Assembly (NCBI GenBank): GCA_942493055.1
Contig: OW818680.1
Coordinates: 1,364,001-1,428,000 of the forward strand
Source of the DNA: CAIZQW01 sp942493055
GTDB taxonomy: Bacteria; Verrucomicrobiota; Kiritimatiellia; RFP12; UBA1067
Direction of reading: 5' to 3'
Length of the DNA: 64,000 bases
The notes under the pieces were generated by a model that was not told the origin of the DNA, ran no database searches, and saw only the letters and a program-made list of their open reading frames with translations. The position numbers were made by a program, and so were the translations under genes. How positions within the stretch are numbered: position 1 is the stretch's first letter; every line of letters begins with the position of its first letter. Below are positions 1 through 8,606 of the stretch, one piece after another.

Positions 1-445
1 CCGCAAAGACGGCACGTCCTTTACCGGGGAAGTCGGTGTCTGCAACATCACTTTCATGCGCGGCAACAACATGATCTTCACGATCCGTAATGTTGAACGC
101 CGCAAGAACGCCATGATCGACACGAAGAAACTGCACGCAGCGATTGACCAGTCGCTCTCCCCGATGTTCATCTGCAATGTTGACGGCACTTTCGTTGTCG
201 CGAACCAGCTGGCGCTCGACTTGTTTGGCATCCAGAATTTGACGGATGCAAAAACGGTCAAACTGCCAACGCAACTTCCCAATGCTGCAAGCATGTTTGA
301 AACGGCTGCCAAAGGCAACAAAACCTGTGAAACCTTAACCTTCAGCCAGCAGGGTATCGTCGTCACCTTCAAGCTTGCCTTAGCGCCGATCAAGAACGGT
401 GATGAGATCATCGGCATAACCGGCTCCATTCTATTAGTCCAATAG
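1..445 (+). CDS. PAS-domain signalling protein, C-terminal fragment
   Basis: The reading frame is already open at base 2, so the gene begins before the window. The first ~35 codons read like the end of one PAS domain (an RKDGTSF motif, then an IRNVERRK segment typical of the PAS-to-PAS boundary). A second PAS-like domain of ~95 residues follows (SPMFICNVDGTFVVANQ) and the protein stops without a kinase, GGDEF or output domain. It may sense a ligand or redox state through PAS modules. The output domain, if any, must lie upstream of the PAS repeats. A strong hairpin terminator follows 18 nt after the stop. Confidence 0.65.
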   Translation, partial: RKDGTSFTGEVGVCNITFMRGNNMIFTIRNVERRKNAMIDTKKLHAAIDQSLSPMFICNVDGTFVVANQLALDLFGIQNLTDAKTVKLPTQLPNAASMFETAAKGNKTCETLTFSQQGIVVTFKLALAPIKNGDEIIGITGSILLVQ

Positions 446-462
446 GCCGATTGCCACAAAAG

Positions 463-496
463 AAAAGAGGGGCGGGTTATCCCGTCCCTCTTTTTT
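463..496. terminator. Bidirectional intrinsic terminator between the PAS gene and clpB
   Basis: A GC-rich 10-bp stem (GAGGGGCGGG / CCCGTCCCTC, one G-T pair) with a TTAT loop is followed by six T on the plus strand. A partly A-rich run precedes it, so it can also serve clpB reading leftward. It sits between two convergent genes. Confidence 0.85.
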
Positions 497-538
497 GTTT
501 GGGCTCAGCAGGAGCGAGTCCTTTCTCCTGCCTTTTCT

Positions 539-3205
539 TCAGTCAATCTGAAGTCCGTCCGCCGTCGCCTTCACATGAAGGGTCGCACCCGGCATGACAG
601 CCCCAGAGACGATTTTTCGGGCAATCGGCGTTTCCAGTTCGCGTTGGATGGCACGTTTCACAGGGCGGGCTCCATAGACCGGATCAAAGCCCTTATCCGC
701 GATCCACTCAATAGCTGAATCCGTCAACTCCAGCCCCATATCCTGCTCAGCGAGCCGCCCCCGCAGATCAGCGAGCTGCAACCGGACAATCGCGGCGATC
801 TGCTCTTTTCCAAGGGGCTTGAAGAGAACAATGTCATCCAGCCGGTTCAGAAATTCAGGACGGAAACTCGCCTTCAGCAAGTCCATGACCTGTTTACGGA
901 CCTTCTCAGATATCTCAGGCTGTATGGCCTTATCTGATCGATTGGTTCGCTCCAATGCCAGGAATTCGGAACCGATGTTACTGGTCAGGATAATGACCGC
1001 GTTCCGGAAACTCACCGTGCGCCCATGGCTATCCGTCAGACGTCCGTCATCCAGGACCTGCAAGAGGATGTTGAAGACATCGGGATGCGCCTTCTCAATC
1101 TCATCCAGCAACACCACACAGTAGGGTTTACGCCGAACCGCTTCCGTCAGTTGCCCGCCCTCTTCATATCCGACATATCCCGGAGGCGCGCCCACCAAAC
1201 GTGAAACCGTGTGCTTCTCCATGTATTCGGACATGTCAATACGGACCATCGCCTGCTCGGAGTCAAACAATTCGGCTGCCAGCGTCTTGGCCAGCTCAGT
1301 CTTGCCCACCCCTGTCGGCCCCAGGAAGAGGAAGGCGCCCATCGGCCGCTGCCGATTCTTAATGCCCGCGCGCGAACGCAAGACCGCATCCGATACCGTG
1401 TCAACAGCTTCATCTTGCCCCACGACACGCTGATGCAGGATATCGGCGAGGTGCAAGAGCTTGTCGCGCTCGCCTGCCAGCAACTTGGTGACCGGGATTC
1501 CCGCCCAACGCGAAACCGCCTCTGCAATCTCTTCAGACGACACCTCTTCCCGCAGCATTCCACCGCCATGGGATGAGGCCAGCTTCTCCTGCGCAGCCTT
1601 CAACTGCTTTTCCAGCTCCGGGATTTTGCCATATTTCAACTCGGCCGCCTTGGTGTGATCCGCCAAACGCTCGGCTTGATCGTATGCGGTCTTTGCCCCT
1701 TCGAGCTGCTCACGCAGGACACGGTTCTGATCCAGAATCTTCTTTTCCGTCTGCCAGCGCGCCGTCATCGCATCCGCCTGCGTTTTCAACTCAGCCAGTT
1801 CTTTTTGCAACTCATCCAAACGGCGCTGCGTCGCAGAATCCTTTGCCGCATCACCCTTAAACAAGTTTTTGAGGCCCGAAGTCTGGTTCTTGACTTCTGT
1901 CTTCAGAGCCGTCTCCTCAATCTCCAGACGCGTCACTTTGCGTGTGATCTCATCGAGCTCGGCAGGCATGGAGTCCATCTCCGTGCGAATCGAGGCGCAC
2001 GCCTCGTCCAGGAGGTCAATGGCCTTGTCCGGCAAGAAACGATCCTGCACATAGCGATCTGACAGCACAGCCGCAGAGACCAGTGCAGCATCCTGTATAT
2101 GCACATTGTGATGCCGCTCAAAGCGCTCCTTCAGTCCACGTAAAATCGAGACCGTGTCTTCAACAGAGGGCGGATCAATCTGCACAGGCTGGAAACGCCG
2201 CTCCAGCGCAGCATCCTTCTCCATGTACTTGCGATACTCGTCCAATGTGGTTGCGCCGATACAGTGCAGTTCCCCGCGCGCCAGCATGGGCTTGAGCATA
2301 TTGCCGGCATCCGATGACCCTTCGGTCTTCCCTGCGCCGACAATGGTGTGGATCTCGTCAATAAAGAGCAGGATGCGGCCCTCAGCGGCTTTGATCTCAT
2401 TCAAGACCGCCTTCAGTCGCTCTTCAAATTCGCCGCGATATTTCGCGCCCGCCATGAGGGATGTCATATCCAGCGAAAAGATCGTACACGTCTTCAATCC
2501 TTCCGGCACGTCGCCGCGCACAATGCGTTGGGCAAGGCCTTCAACAATCGCGGTCTTTCCTACGCCCGGCTCGCCAATGAGCACGGGGTTGTTCTTTGTC
2601 TTACGCGAAAGAATCCGGATGACATGACGTATTTCCGTATCACGCCCGATCACAGGGTCCAGCTTGCCTGATTTCGCCAGTTCCACAAGGTCGCTGCCAT
2701 ATTTTTTAAGCGCCTCGTATTGGCCCTCGGGATTGTCAGTCGTCACGCGCTGGTTCCCTCGGACATCCTTCAACACGGCCAATATTTTAGCGGGCGTCAC
2801 CCCGAACTCGGCCAAAAGCTTTCCAGACGCGCTCTTACGTCCCGAGTCAGCAATCGCCAACAGGATATGCTCTACGGAAAGATACTCATCCTTCAAGTTC
2901 GCGGCCTGATCACCAGCACGAACAATCAAATCGTTCAAGGCCTGGGTCACATAGATCTTTCCCTCCTCAACAGATCCTGTTATGCGCGGTTTATTGCCTA
3001 ACTCCTGCTCGACGCGCGCTCGAAGCTGTGGAATCGGCACCCCGATACGCTGTAAAATAGTGGCCGCAAGTCCCTCCTCGACATCCAACAAAGCAAATAG
3101 CATATGCTCCATATCCAATTGCTGATGTGAAAACCGAATGGCTGTCTCACGCGCCTTTTGCATCACCTCTTGCGCCTTCTGAGTCCACTTATTTAGGTCT
3201 GTCAT
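539..3205 (-). CDS. clpB: ATP-dependent disaggregase ClpB
   Basis: Hexameric AAA+ chaperone that pulls polypeptides out of cytosolic aggregates together with DnaK. The 888 residues show the full ClpB order: a Clp-N repeat domain (first ~150 residues), AAA-1 with Walker A GEPGVGKT near residue 210, the long coiled-coil middle domain (~400-550) that separates ClpB from ClpA/ClpC, AAA-2 with GPTGVGKT and a D2-small domain ending near the C-terminus. Length is normal for the family (about 860-880). The ATG has AGAAGG about 8 nt upstream. The gene stands alone, divergent from the alkyl-transferase operon across a 342-nt gap. I see no CIRCE inverted repeat in front of it. Confidence 0.97.
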   Translation of the reverse strand: MTDLNKWTQKAQEVMQKARETAIRFSHQQLDMEHMLFALLDVEEGLAATILQRIGVPIPQLRARVEQELGNKPRITGSVEEGKIYVTQALNDLIVRAGDQAANLKDEYLSVEHILLAIADSGRKSASGKLLAEFGVTPAKILAVLKDVRGNQRVTTDNPEGQYEALKKYGSDLVELAKSGKLDPVIGRDTEIRHVIRILSRKTKNNPVLIGEPGVGKTAIVEGLAQRIVRGDVPEGLKTCTIFSLDMTSLMAGAKYRGEFEERLKAVLNEIKAAEGRILLFIDEIHTIVGAGKTEGSSDAGNMLKPMLARGELHCIGATTLDEYRKYMEKDAALERRFQPVQIDPPSVEDTVSILRGLKERFERHHNVHIQDAALVSAAVLSDRYVQDRFLPDKAIDLLDEACASIRTEMDSMPAELDEITRKVTRLEIEETALKTEVKNQTSGLKNLFKGDAAKDSATQRRLDELQKELAELKTQADAMTARWQTEKKILDQNRVLREQLEGAKTAYDQAERLADHTKAAELKYGKIPELEKQLKAAQEKLASSHGGGMLREEVSSEEIAEAVSRWAGIPVTKLLAGERDKLLHLADILHQRVVGQDEAVDTVSDAVLRSRAGIKNRQRPMGAFLFLGPTGVGKTELAKTLAAELFDSEQAMVRIDMSEYMEKHTVSRLVGAPPGYVGYEEGGQLTEAVRRKPYCVVLLDEIEKAHPDVFNILLQVLDDGRLTDSHGRTVSFRNAVIILTSNIGSEFLALERTNRSDKAIQPEISEKVRKQVMDLLKASFRPEFLNRLDDIVLFKPLGKEQIAAIVRLQLADLRGRLAEQDMGLELTDSAIEWIADKGFDPVYGARPVKRAIQRELETPIARKIVSGAVMPGATLHVKATADGLQID

Positions 3206-3547
3206 AAATCAAAACCTTCTTTCTGCGACACACACGGTGCGCACATCGATTAAAAGCATGGGTTATGCCAAGCTATTCTGGAGGTTCAAGGGTCAGGGTT
3301 TGTGCCAGATCCGACAGGGGGACAGACAATTAATCACCCATGGAATCGACTCTTTCGATTCTCACGTTTCTCTCGAATTCTCTCCCCCTGAACCCCGAAC
3401 CCTCTCCCCAAAAGATAAAGGATTGTCTGTCCCCTTGTTGTGATGGACGGGATAAAGGATTGTCTGTCCCCTTGTTGTAATGGGGCGCAAGCATAGAAAT
3501 GGATTGAGCAAAAAAGTCCCACTAACAACTACAAGAGCTTTTTTGTC
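3206..3547. repeat. Gene-free gap with short direct repeats
   Basis: No convincing gene is present. A 33-bp unit containing TTGTCTGTCCCC occurs twice in direct orientation (3414-3446 and 3451-3483, one mismatch). A stretch of GATTC/TTTCGATTCTC words at 3341-3386 resembles the sequence at 24430-24480. The GGGGACAGACA/TGTCTGTCCCC word recurs at several repeat borders in the window (about 3317, 6358, 6511, 28731, 55200). The clpB promoter should lie at the left end, but I cannot place it with confidence. Confidence 0.6.
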
Positions 3548-3880
3548 TCACTTGTTTTGTTTGAAGCGCCAGACAACTGCGGTGTCTTTTACCTTGCCGG
3601 CAGCATCGAAGGTAATGCCTTCATCGCGGAGAAGCGCCCGCTTGCGTTCGATTTGAGGACCGTCGGTTTCCCCTTGGAATCCGCCGATGGACAGATCCGA
3701 GGCGACGACGCGATGACAAGGCACCTCCGGTGCAAACGGATTATTGCGGAGCGCACCCCCTACTGCCTGGGCTGAGCGGCAATGGATCCGCTTTGCAAGC
3801 TCGCCGTATGTGGTCACATACCCCTTCGGAACTTCGCGGAGCGCCTGATAGACCTTGGCTTGGAATGCGCTTACCTTCAT
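3548..3880 (-). CDS. Single-domain O6-alkylguanine-DNA alkyltransferase (MGMT family)
   Basis: Suicide repair enzyme that transfers an alkyl group from O6-alkylguanine to its own cysteine. Only the C-terminal DNA-binding domain is present (110 residues against ~160-200 for two-domain Ogt/Ada-C), with the active-site motif PCHRV at residues 54-58 (Cys55) and the helix-turn-helix arginine-finger region TYGELAK. Alkyltransferase-like (ATL) proteins replace the cysteine with Trp or Ala. Here it is retained, so activity is expected. The ATG overlaps the 3' end of the mutarotase gene by 4 nt, so the two are translationally coupled. Confidence 0.9.
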   Translation of the reverse strand: MKVSAFQAKVYQALREVPKGYVTTYGELAKRIHCRSAQAVGGALRNNPFAPEVPCHRVVASDLSIGGFQGETDGPQIERKRALLRDEGITFDAAGKVKDTAVVWRFKQNK

Positions 3881-4782
3881 GTCAGTTGAGCCTGGATGGA
3901 CATTTTGAGCGTATGCCGCTCGCCCGGTTCAAGGTCGACAGCGGTTTCTCGCACATTGGCCGGCTCCACACAGACAAACCGTTGATACTCGCTGTCGTCT
4001 AAATCCGGTAGCGCCCGCGCAAGGTCGATCCACGGATTCCAGACAACCAGATTGCGCGTGCCGGAGAAGGTGATCAGCGTTGCGCGTTTGAGCTTGTCAT
4101 CCCGGATCGCCGCTTCATTCTTTTCAGGTGTGTAGGTCCGGTCAACCTGGGACTGAATATCGAGAACACCGACCTGCGTGGACTCCTTTCGCGTGAGGAG
4201 GTCCAGACACGCCGCCTGGTCGAGCCCATAAATATGCGTCATATTAATATCGCCCACTTGGAAATAGGGATGGAACGCCTTGGATATCGAAAAGCTCTTC
4301 GTGTCTGTATTTTCCGTGGTCAGCTCCAGACTAAGCGCGTGATTAAGTGTAATGGACAATTTCAAGCTGAACCCGTAATCCCATATCCGCCGGGTGAATT
4401 CTGAATCCTTCAACGACAAGCGCAGCGTGGTTGTTTCGCCCGTATACTCCGTCGCATCCAGATTCCACTGCACGAGACGCGCGAACCCATGCTTGTCCCG
4501 TGCCGGATCGGTCGGGTGCGGACCGAACCACGGCCAGCAAATCGGTATGCCGCCCCGGATCGGCTTGCCCGGCTCAAACGCCGACCGCTTGCTGAGGAAG
4601 AGGACAGGGGCAAAGCCTACAGGACGATACGCAAGCACATGCGCACCATAAAGTGAAACTTCAGCTGCACCGAACGTGTTGATCAAGGAGACCACGGGCA
4701 AGCCCGTCTCATCCGTACGGAAGGCAATCCGCCCGGGGGCTCCGAACCGTTGATTAAGAATCTGAATGTCAGGATAGTTCAT
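3877..4782 (-). CDS. D-hexose-6-phosphate mutarotase (aldose epimerase family, YeaD-like)
   Basis: Interconverts the anomers of glucose-6-phosphate and related sugar phosphates in the cytosol. The 301-residue protein has the YeaD signature GGIPICWPWFG near residues 78-88, then HGFAR with the catalytic histidine near residue 100, and a C-terminal VCVEPAN segment with the catalytic glutamate. Length is normal. GGAGAGAG lies just before the ATG. It is the middle gene of a three-gene leftward operon, overlapping its neighbours by 4 nt on both sides. Confidence 0.9.
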   Translation of the reverse strand: MNYPDIQILNQRFGAPGRIAFRTDETGLPVVSLINTFGAAEVSLYGAHVLAYRPVGFAPVLFLSKRSAFEPGKPIRGGIPICWPWFGPHPTDPARDKHGFARLVQWNLDATEYTGETTTLRLSLKDSEFTRRIWDYGFSLKLSITLNHALSLELTTENTDTKSFSISKAFHPYFQVGDINMTHIYGLDQAACLDLLTRKESTQVGVLDIQSQVDRTYTPEKNEAAIRDDKLKRATLITFSGTRNLVVWNPWIDLARALPDLDDSEYQRFVCVEPANVRETAVDLEPGERHTLKMSIQAQLT

Positions 4783-5231
4783 GGCTCTCTCTCCGATTTG
4801 TCGATGGATAACACCTTGTTGTTGTTAAATTCAATCCGCAAATACTCGTTCCGCTCATACACATACGAGCGATAATACTGATAGTCGGTTGTCCAGAAGA
4901 CATGACCCCGCCGGGAAGCGATCGGATACGCGACAGGCCTCAGCTCGTCAATCGGCTGGGCTTCTGTCATCACATACGACCAGACCGTATTGGTCACGCC
5001 CGCTGTCATGCGTGTCCACTTGCGTGTGGGCGGTCCGTAAACAATCCAAGCCGCTTCTTCTGCATCGCCAACCTGGAGCAGCCCCTTGCGCAAACGCTCC
5101 TGGCTCTCCGCCGGCAAAGAGGCGAAATAGTCAGCTCTTGCTGTAATGCGCTTGGCAATGCGCTCCTCCAGCGTCAAGCAGCCTGCCAAAAAGGTGCAGA
5201 TAAAAAAGCACCCTATAATCACTTGCTTCAT
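4779..5231 (-). CDS. Small exported lipoprotein, function unknown
   Basis: The protein opens with a hydrophobic signal ending in a lipobox (FLAGC), so it should be lipidated at the cysteine near residue 17. The rest (~130 residues) is soluble and contains a GPPTRKW..VWSYV stretch. Similar 'GDAEEAAWIVYGPP' proteins occur as GWxTD-type or outer-membrane assembly-like lipoproteins, but I cannot name a family firmly. An earlier in-frame ATG exists at 5303. I chose 5231 because AAAGGAG lies 8 nt upstream and the signal peptide then starts at residue 1. The stop overlaps the mutarotase start by 4 nt. Confidence 0.75.
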   Translation of the reverse strand: MKQVIIGCFFICTFLAGCLTLEERIAKRITARADYFASLPAESQERLRKGLLQVGDAEEAAWIVYGPPTRKWTRMTAGVTNTVWSYVMTEAQPIDELRPVAYPIASRRGHVFWTTDYQYYRSYVYERNEYLRIEFNNNKVLSIDKSEREP

Positions 5232-5316
5232 AAAATAACTCCTTTCGGACTTGGGACTCTGGACGTGGGACTTGCAGCGCGACTGCCAACTGCCCACTGC
5301 CACTGCCTACTACAAC

Positions 5317-6222
5317 TCAAATCGCCAACATGGCTTCAATCGACTTGCGCGCACGCGATGCAATCGGTTCCGCGACCTGCACGACAGTCTGATTTTCCTG
5401 CAAGCTCCACAACACTTTCTCAAGCGTGGTCTTCTTCATGTTCGGGCAGACAGCCGACTCCAGCAAAGGAAAGAACTGCTTGTCGGGATTCTCCTTTTTC
5501 AGACGATGCAAAATGCCCGTTTCCGTTCCCACAATAAAAGCGCTCTCCGGACGCCCCAGCACATAACGGCACATGCCGCCTGTCGAGAGAACCTGATCCG
5601 CCGCATCCCGCACCCCCTTGGGGCACTCCGGATGGACCAGTACAGGCGCGCCCGGATGCGCCGCACGTGCAAGCGCGATCTGATGCTCAGTCATCCGCGC
5701 ATGTGTCGGACAGAAGCCCGGCCACAAAATAAATTTCCGCCCCAGCTGCTCAGCGGTCCAGGCCCCCAGATGCTGGTCCGGCACAAAGATGATCTCCTGC
5801 TCGGCCGGGAAGGAACGCGCCACAGCCACCGCATTCGAGGAGGTCACGCAGCAGTCGCTCTCAGCCTTGATCTCTGCGGTGCTGTTGACATAGCAGAGCA
5901 CCTTGGCCCCCGGATGTTTCGACTTCAGTTCACGCAGTTGCTCGCCCGTGATCATATCCGCCATGGGACACCCTGCGTCAGGCGTCGGCAACAGCACAGT
6001 CTTTCGAGGATTCAGGATGGCCGCCGTCTCCGCCATGAAGTGCACGCCGCAGAAAACAACGACATCTTCAGCGACCGTCGCCGCCTTGCGCGCAAGCTCC
6101 AGCGAATCGCCTGTGAAATCCGCCAGATCCTGGATCTCAGCCGGCTGATAATTATGCGCCAGAATAATCGCATTCCGAGATGCTTGAAGACGCTTTATTT
6201 CCTCAACAATAGTCATGTCCAT
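5317..6222 (-). CDS. nadA: Quinolinate synthase A
   Basis: [4Fe-4S] enzyme of de novo NAD synthesis that condenses iminoaspartate with dihydroxyacetone phosphate to quinolinate. The three cluster cysteines of the family are present at residues 85 (GCPMADM), 171 (GFCPTH) and 259 (SAVCPNM). The substrate-binding motifs LAHNYQ and GTETGILHRL are intact. Length (301) is normal. I chose the ATG at 6222, which has AGAGGA at suitable spacing, over a GTG at 6237. No nadB or nadC is adjacent. An 85-nt gap separates it from the downstream lipoprotein operon. Confidence 0.95.
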   Translation of the reverse strand: MDMTIVEEIKRLQASRNAIILAHNYQPAEIQDLADFTGDSLELARKAATVAEDVVVFCGVHFMAETAAILNPRKTVLLPTPDAGCPMADMITGEQLRELKSKHPGAKVLCYVNSTAEIKAESDCCVTSSNAVAVARSFPAEQEIIFVPDQHLGAWTAEQLGRKFILWPGFCPTHARMTEHQIALARAAHPGAPVLVHPECPKGVRDAADQVLSTGGMCRYVLGRPESAFIVGTETGILHRLKKENPDKQFFPLLESAVCPNMKKTTLEKVLWSLQENQTVVQVAEPIASRARKSIEAMLAI

Positions 6223-6356
6223 CCATTTCCTCTTCACGTGAATGAGCTCTTTGAATGAAAAGATTATCAGTTTAACTTCACAGGGTCAATACTGCTGGAG
6301 CAACAAAAAATCAGCAATCCGCTATCGACAGTCAAAACGCGTGCTTGAAAGCGGCA

Positions 6357-6451
6357 TGTCTGTCCCCTGCTTCGGCTTCGCGTGAAGGACGCTTTGGAGT
6401 GCGGTGACAAGCGGTATTCCGCGCGGCACCGCTCTTCTTCAAGCTGGCGCA
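6357..6451. repeat. REP-like palindromic intergenic repeat
   Basis: Begins with TGTCTGTCCCC and contains an imperfect palindrome, GAGTGCGGTGACAAGCGG facing a CGCGCGGCACCGCTC arm. It abuts the MITE on its left. No other full copy lies in the window, so the repeat call rests on structure and on shared words with other intergenic repeats. Confidence 0.5.
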
Positions 6452-6462
6452 GACATCCTGCC

Positions 6463-6789
6463 CAATGCCACTAACTTTTCATGTCGGCAACAGGGGCACG
6501 GGCAACAGAGGGACAGACAAGAATACCCCTCCTCTCTCATGCGGGCGGGACGCCCACGCTCCCTTCTATTGCTGCCCTCAAAGGAGCGCGGGCATCTTGC
6601 CCGCCGGAGCCGGGACGGCTCCGCCACCTTATTGCCCTGGGAGCGCCGACGTCCGCGTCGGCAAGAAAGGTGGCGCGGGCGGTCAAGGCCGACGGGGACG
6701 TCGGCGTTCCCAGGGGGTAAGCCCTTCGATTGCAATAAGCTAACACTGAATAAAAAGAAGAAACGGGCTTCGAAAAGTTAGTGGCATTG
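6463..6789. mobile_element. MITE, complete copy 1 (IS4-type terminal repeats)
   Basis: A 327-bp non-coding element bounded by perfect 18-bp inverted repeats CAATGCCACTAACTTTTC / GAAAAGTTAGTGGCATTG. It is flanked by the 11-bp direct repeat GACATCCTGCC (6452-6462) / GACATCTTGCC (6790-6800), one mismatch. The interior holds several palindromes (GCGGGCATCTTGCCCGC, GGAGCCGGGACGGCTCC, and CTGGGAGCGCCGACG paired with CGTCGGCGTTCCCAG). No transposase is encoded. The end sequence resembles IS4-family ends (AATGCC..AACTT), and that family makes duplications of this size. Mobilisation in trans is inferred. Other copies lie at 28683 (truncated) and 55290 (complete). Confidence 0.85.
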
Positions 6790-6903
6790 GACATCTTGCC
6801 TCGCCGTAGCCTTTGCGTAGGCGGGTCCTGTCTGTGCAAACGCGCAGATCCATTCATTAGTCTTGTTCCACAAAATTATTTTTGCCATACTCTTAAAGAC
6901 GTC

Positions 6904-7032
6904 ATGTGTCAGGGAAACCCGACTTGCCAGTTTTGCAAGGGCACAGGCCGATGCGAGCACTGCGCGCAGAGCCCTTTCCCAGGATGGATGAGTCGGACTC
7001 GCATTCACCCTGAGGACAACGTGAGCGACTAA
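6904..7032 (+). CDS. Possible 42-residue zinc-knuckle microprotein
   Basis: A short frame starting ATG at 6904 encodes two CxxC pairs in a DnaJ-like arrangement (CQFCKGTGRCEHC, residues 8-20), which could bind one zinc ion. A promoter-like TTGTTC-17-CATACT ends 12 nt before the ATG. There is no clear Shine-Dalgarno sequence. The frame is also open upstream to 6781 inside the MITE edge, but that extension looks like repeat translation. I do not recognise a family, and this may be chance. Confidence 0.35.
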   Translation: MCQGNPTCQFCKGTGRCEHCAQSPFPGWMSRTRIHPEDNVSD

Positions 7033-7091
7033 CCAATCACTGAACCCCGACAAGCTTCATACACATTAAAAAATCAACAGGATAACAGACA

Positions 7092-8477
7092 ATGAAAAAA
7101 ATTACGGCCTTAGCAACATCCGTCCTCATGACATCAAGCGCTATCTTTGCGGTTGAAAAACCGAACATCATCTTTATTTTAGGGGATGATATCGGACAAG
7201 GTGATCTCGGCTGCTATGGTCAGCAGAAGATCAAGACGCCCCACTTAGATAAGATGGCTGCCGAAGGCATCCGCTTTACACAAGCCTACTCCGGCACAAC
7301 CGTCTGCGCGCCGTCGCGCACCTCGCTGATGACGGGCCTGGATATGGGCCACTCCCCTGTCCGCGCCAACCGCGAGATCGCCAAGGGGCAGGGCCAGATG
7401 CCGCTTCCTGAGAAGACCGTGACCGTGGCCCAACTCCTCAAGCAGCAGGGCTATGCCACGGCCTGCATGGGCAAGTGGGGCATGGGCATGTTCGACACGA
7501 CAGGCAGTCCTCTGAAAAAAGGCTTCGACCGTTTTTACGGCTACAATTGCCAGCGCCATGCACACAGCTATTTTCCTGGATTTCTGTATGAAAACGACAA
7601 GCGCATTGAATTACCTAAAAATGCGGGCGGCATTAAAGATACATACGCGGATCGCTTAATCCAGAAGGAGGTCCTTTCATGGATTGAGCAGCAAGGATCG
7701 AAACCCTTCTTCCTCTTCTATTCAACCACCCTGCCCCATGGCAATTATGAGATTGATGACCTCGGACAATACGCGGATAAGAAAGAGTGGACCGAGCAGG
7801 CGAAAACCTTTGCCGCGATGGTGACGAGACTCGACCAGAACATTGGGGAAGTGGCAGCCCTGCTCAAGAAGATGGGGGTTGACAAGAACACCTTGATCAT
7901 CTTCTCCGGAGATAATGGTGCTGCGTTTGGCGACCAAACCGCCATCTCCAAATTCTTTAATCAGTCGATGGACGGAAAACTGCGCGGCTTCAAGCGCGGC
8001 ATGTATGAAGGCGGACTGCGCCAACCAGCCCTCGCCTATTGGCCAGGCACAATCCCCGCGGGCCGGGTGAGCGACGATCCGTGGGCCTTCTGGGACTTTC
8101 TGCCGACCTGCGCCGAGCTTTCAGGCGCCACCTATCCGGAAGGGTTCAAGCCGGACGGCCTCTCGCTGGTCTCCTTCCTGAAGGGCGGCGCCGCACCGCA
8201 ACGCGACTACTTCTACTGGGAACTGCATGAGGGCGCTTTCATCCAGGCGATACGCTTCGGGAACTGGAAGGCGGTCAAGAACGGCCCCAACGCCAAGATC
8301 GAGCTCTATGACCTCGCCACGGATTCAGCCGAGAAAAACAACCTTGCAGACCAGCATCCTGACAAGGTCAAGCAGGCCCAGGAGCTGATGGCGAAGGCCC
8401 GCGTGGACGACCCCAACTGGCCGATTAAAGATCAAACAAAATCGCCAGCCAAAAACCAGAAGAAGAATAAGAAGTGA
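7092..8477 (+). CDS. Exported sulfatase (S1 family arylsulfatase-like)
   Basis: Hydrolyses sulfate esters, probably on a polysaccharide, outside the cytoplasm. A signal peptide covers residues 1-20 (cut after IFA). The metal-binding aspartates of the NIIFILGDD start are at 32-33, and the formylglycine motif CAPSR has Cys72, which must be oxidised by a maturase not seen in this window. GKWGMG and SGDNGA supply further active-site residues. Length 461 is normal. The lysine-rich tail after residue 445 is low complexity. It converges with a second sulfatase across a 129-nt gap. Confidence 0.95.
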   Translation: MKKITALATSVLMTSSAIFAVEKPNIIFILGDDIGQGDLGCYGQQKIKTPHLDKMAAEGIRFTQAYSGTTVCAPSRTSLMTGLDMGHSPVRANREIAKGQGQMPLPEKTVTVAQLLKQQGYATACMGKWGMGMFDTTGSPLKKGFDRFYGYNCQRHAHSYFPGFLYENDKRIELPKNAGGIKDTYADRLIQKEVLSWIEQQGSKPFFLFYSTTLPHGNYEIDDLGQYADKKEWTEQAKTFAAMVTRLDQNIGEVAALLKKMGVDKNTLIIFSGDNGAAFGDQTAISKFFNQSMDGKLRGFKRGMYEGGLRQPALAYWPGTIPAGRVSDDPWAFWDFLPTCAELSGATYPEGFKPDGLSLVSFLKGGAAPQRDYFYWELHEGAFIQAIRFGNWKAVKNGPNAKIELYDLATDSAEKNNLADQHPDKVKQAQELMAKARVDDPNWPIKDQTKSPAKNQKKNKK

Positions 8478-8530
8478 ATTTGAAACTGGAAACTTGAAAC
8501 TTGGTTTAGCTTGTAAGGGTTCAGTTTTTT

Positions 8531-8566
8531 TGGACGTTCGATGTTGGACGTTCAATGTTCGATGTT
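8531..8566. repeat. Tandem GTTCGATGTTGGAC-type microrepeat
   Basis: Three near-identical ~12-nt units (GGACGTTCGATGTT, GGACGTTCAATG, TTCGATGTT) lie between two convergent sulfatase genes. Such runs are common in intergenic DNA of related genomes. No gene or clear terminator is visible in the gap. Confidence 0.6.
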
Positions 8567-8606
8567 ACTGCTTAACTGAACACTGATCACTGCTAAACTT
8601 TTATCT

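Noticed and set aside
5251..6258. 335-codon frame on the plus strand over nadA
   Set aside because: Complement of nadA. His/Arg-rich with no recognisable domain.
6404..6781. Several 80-125-codon frames inside the MITE copies (also at 28661-28960 and 55265-55555)
   Set aside because: They exist because the palindromic GC-rich repeat lacks stops. They differ between copies by frameshifts and match no protein.
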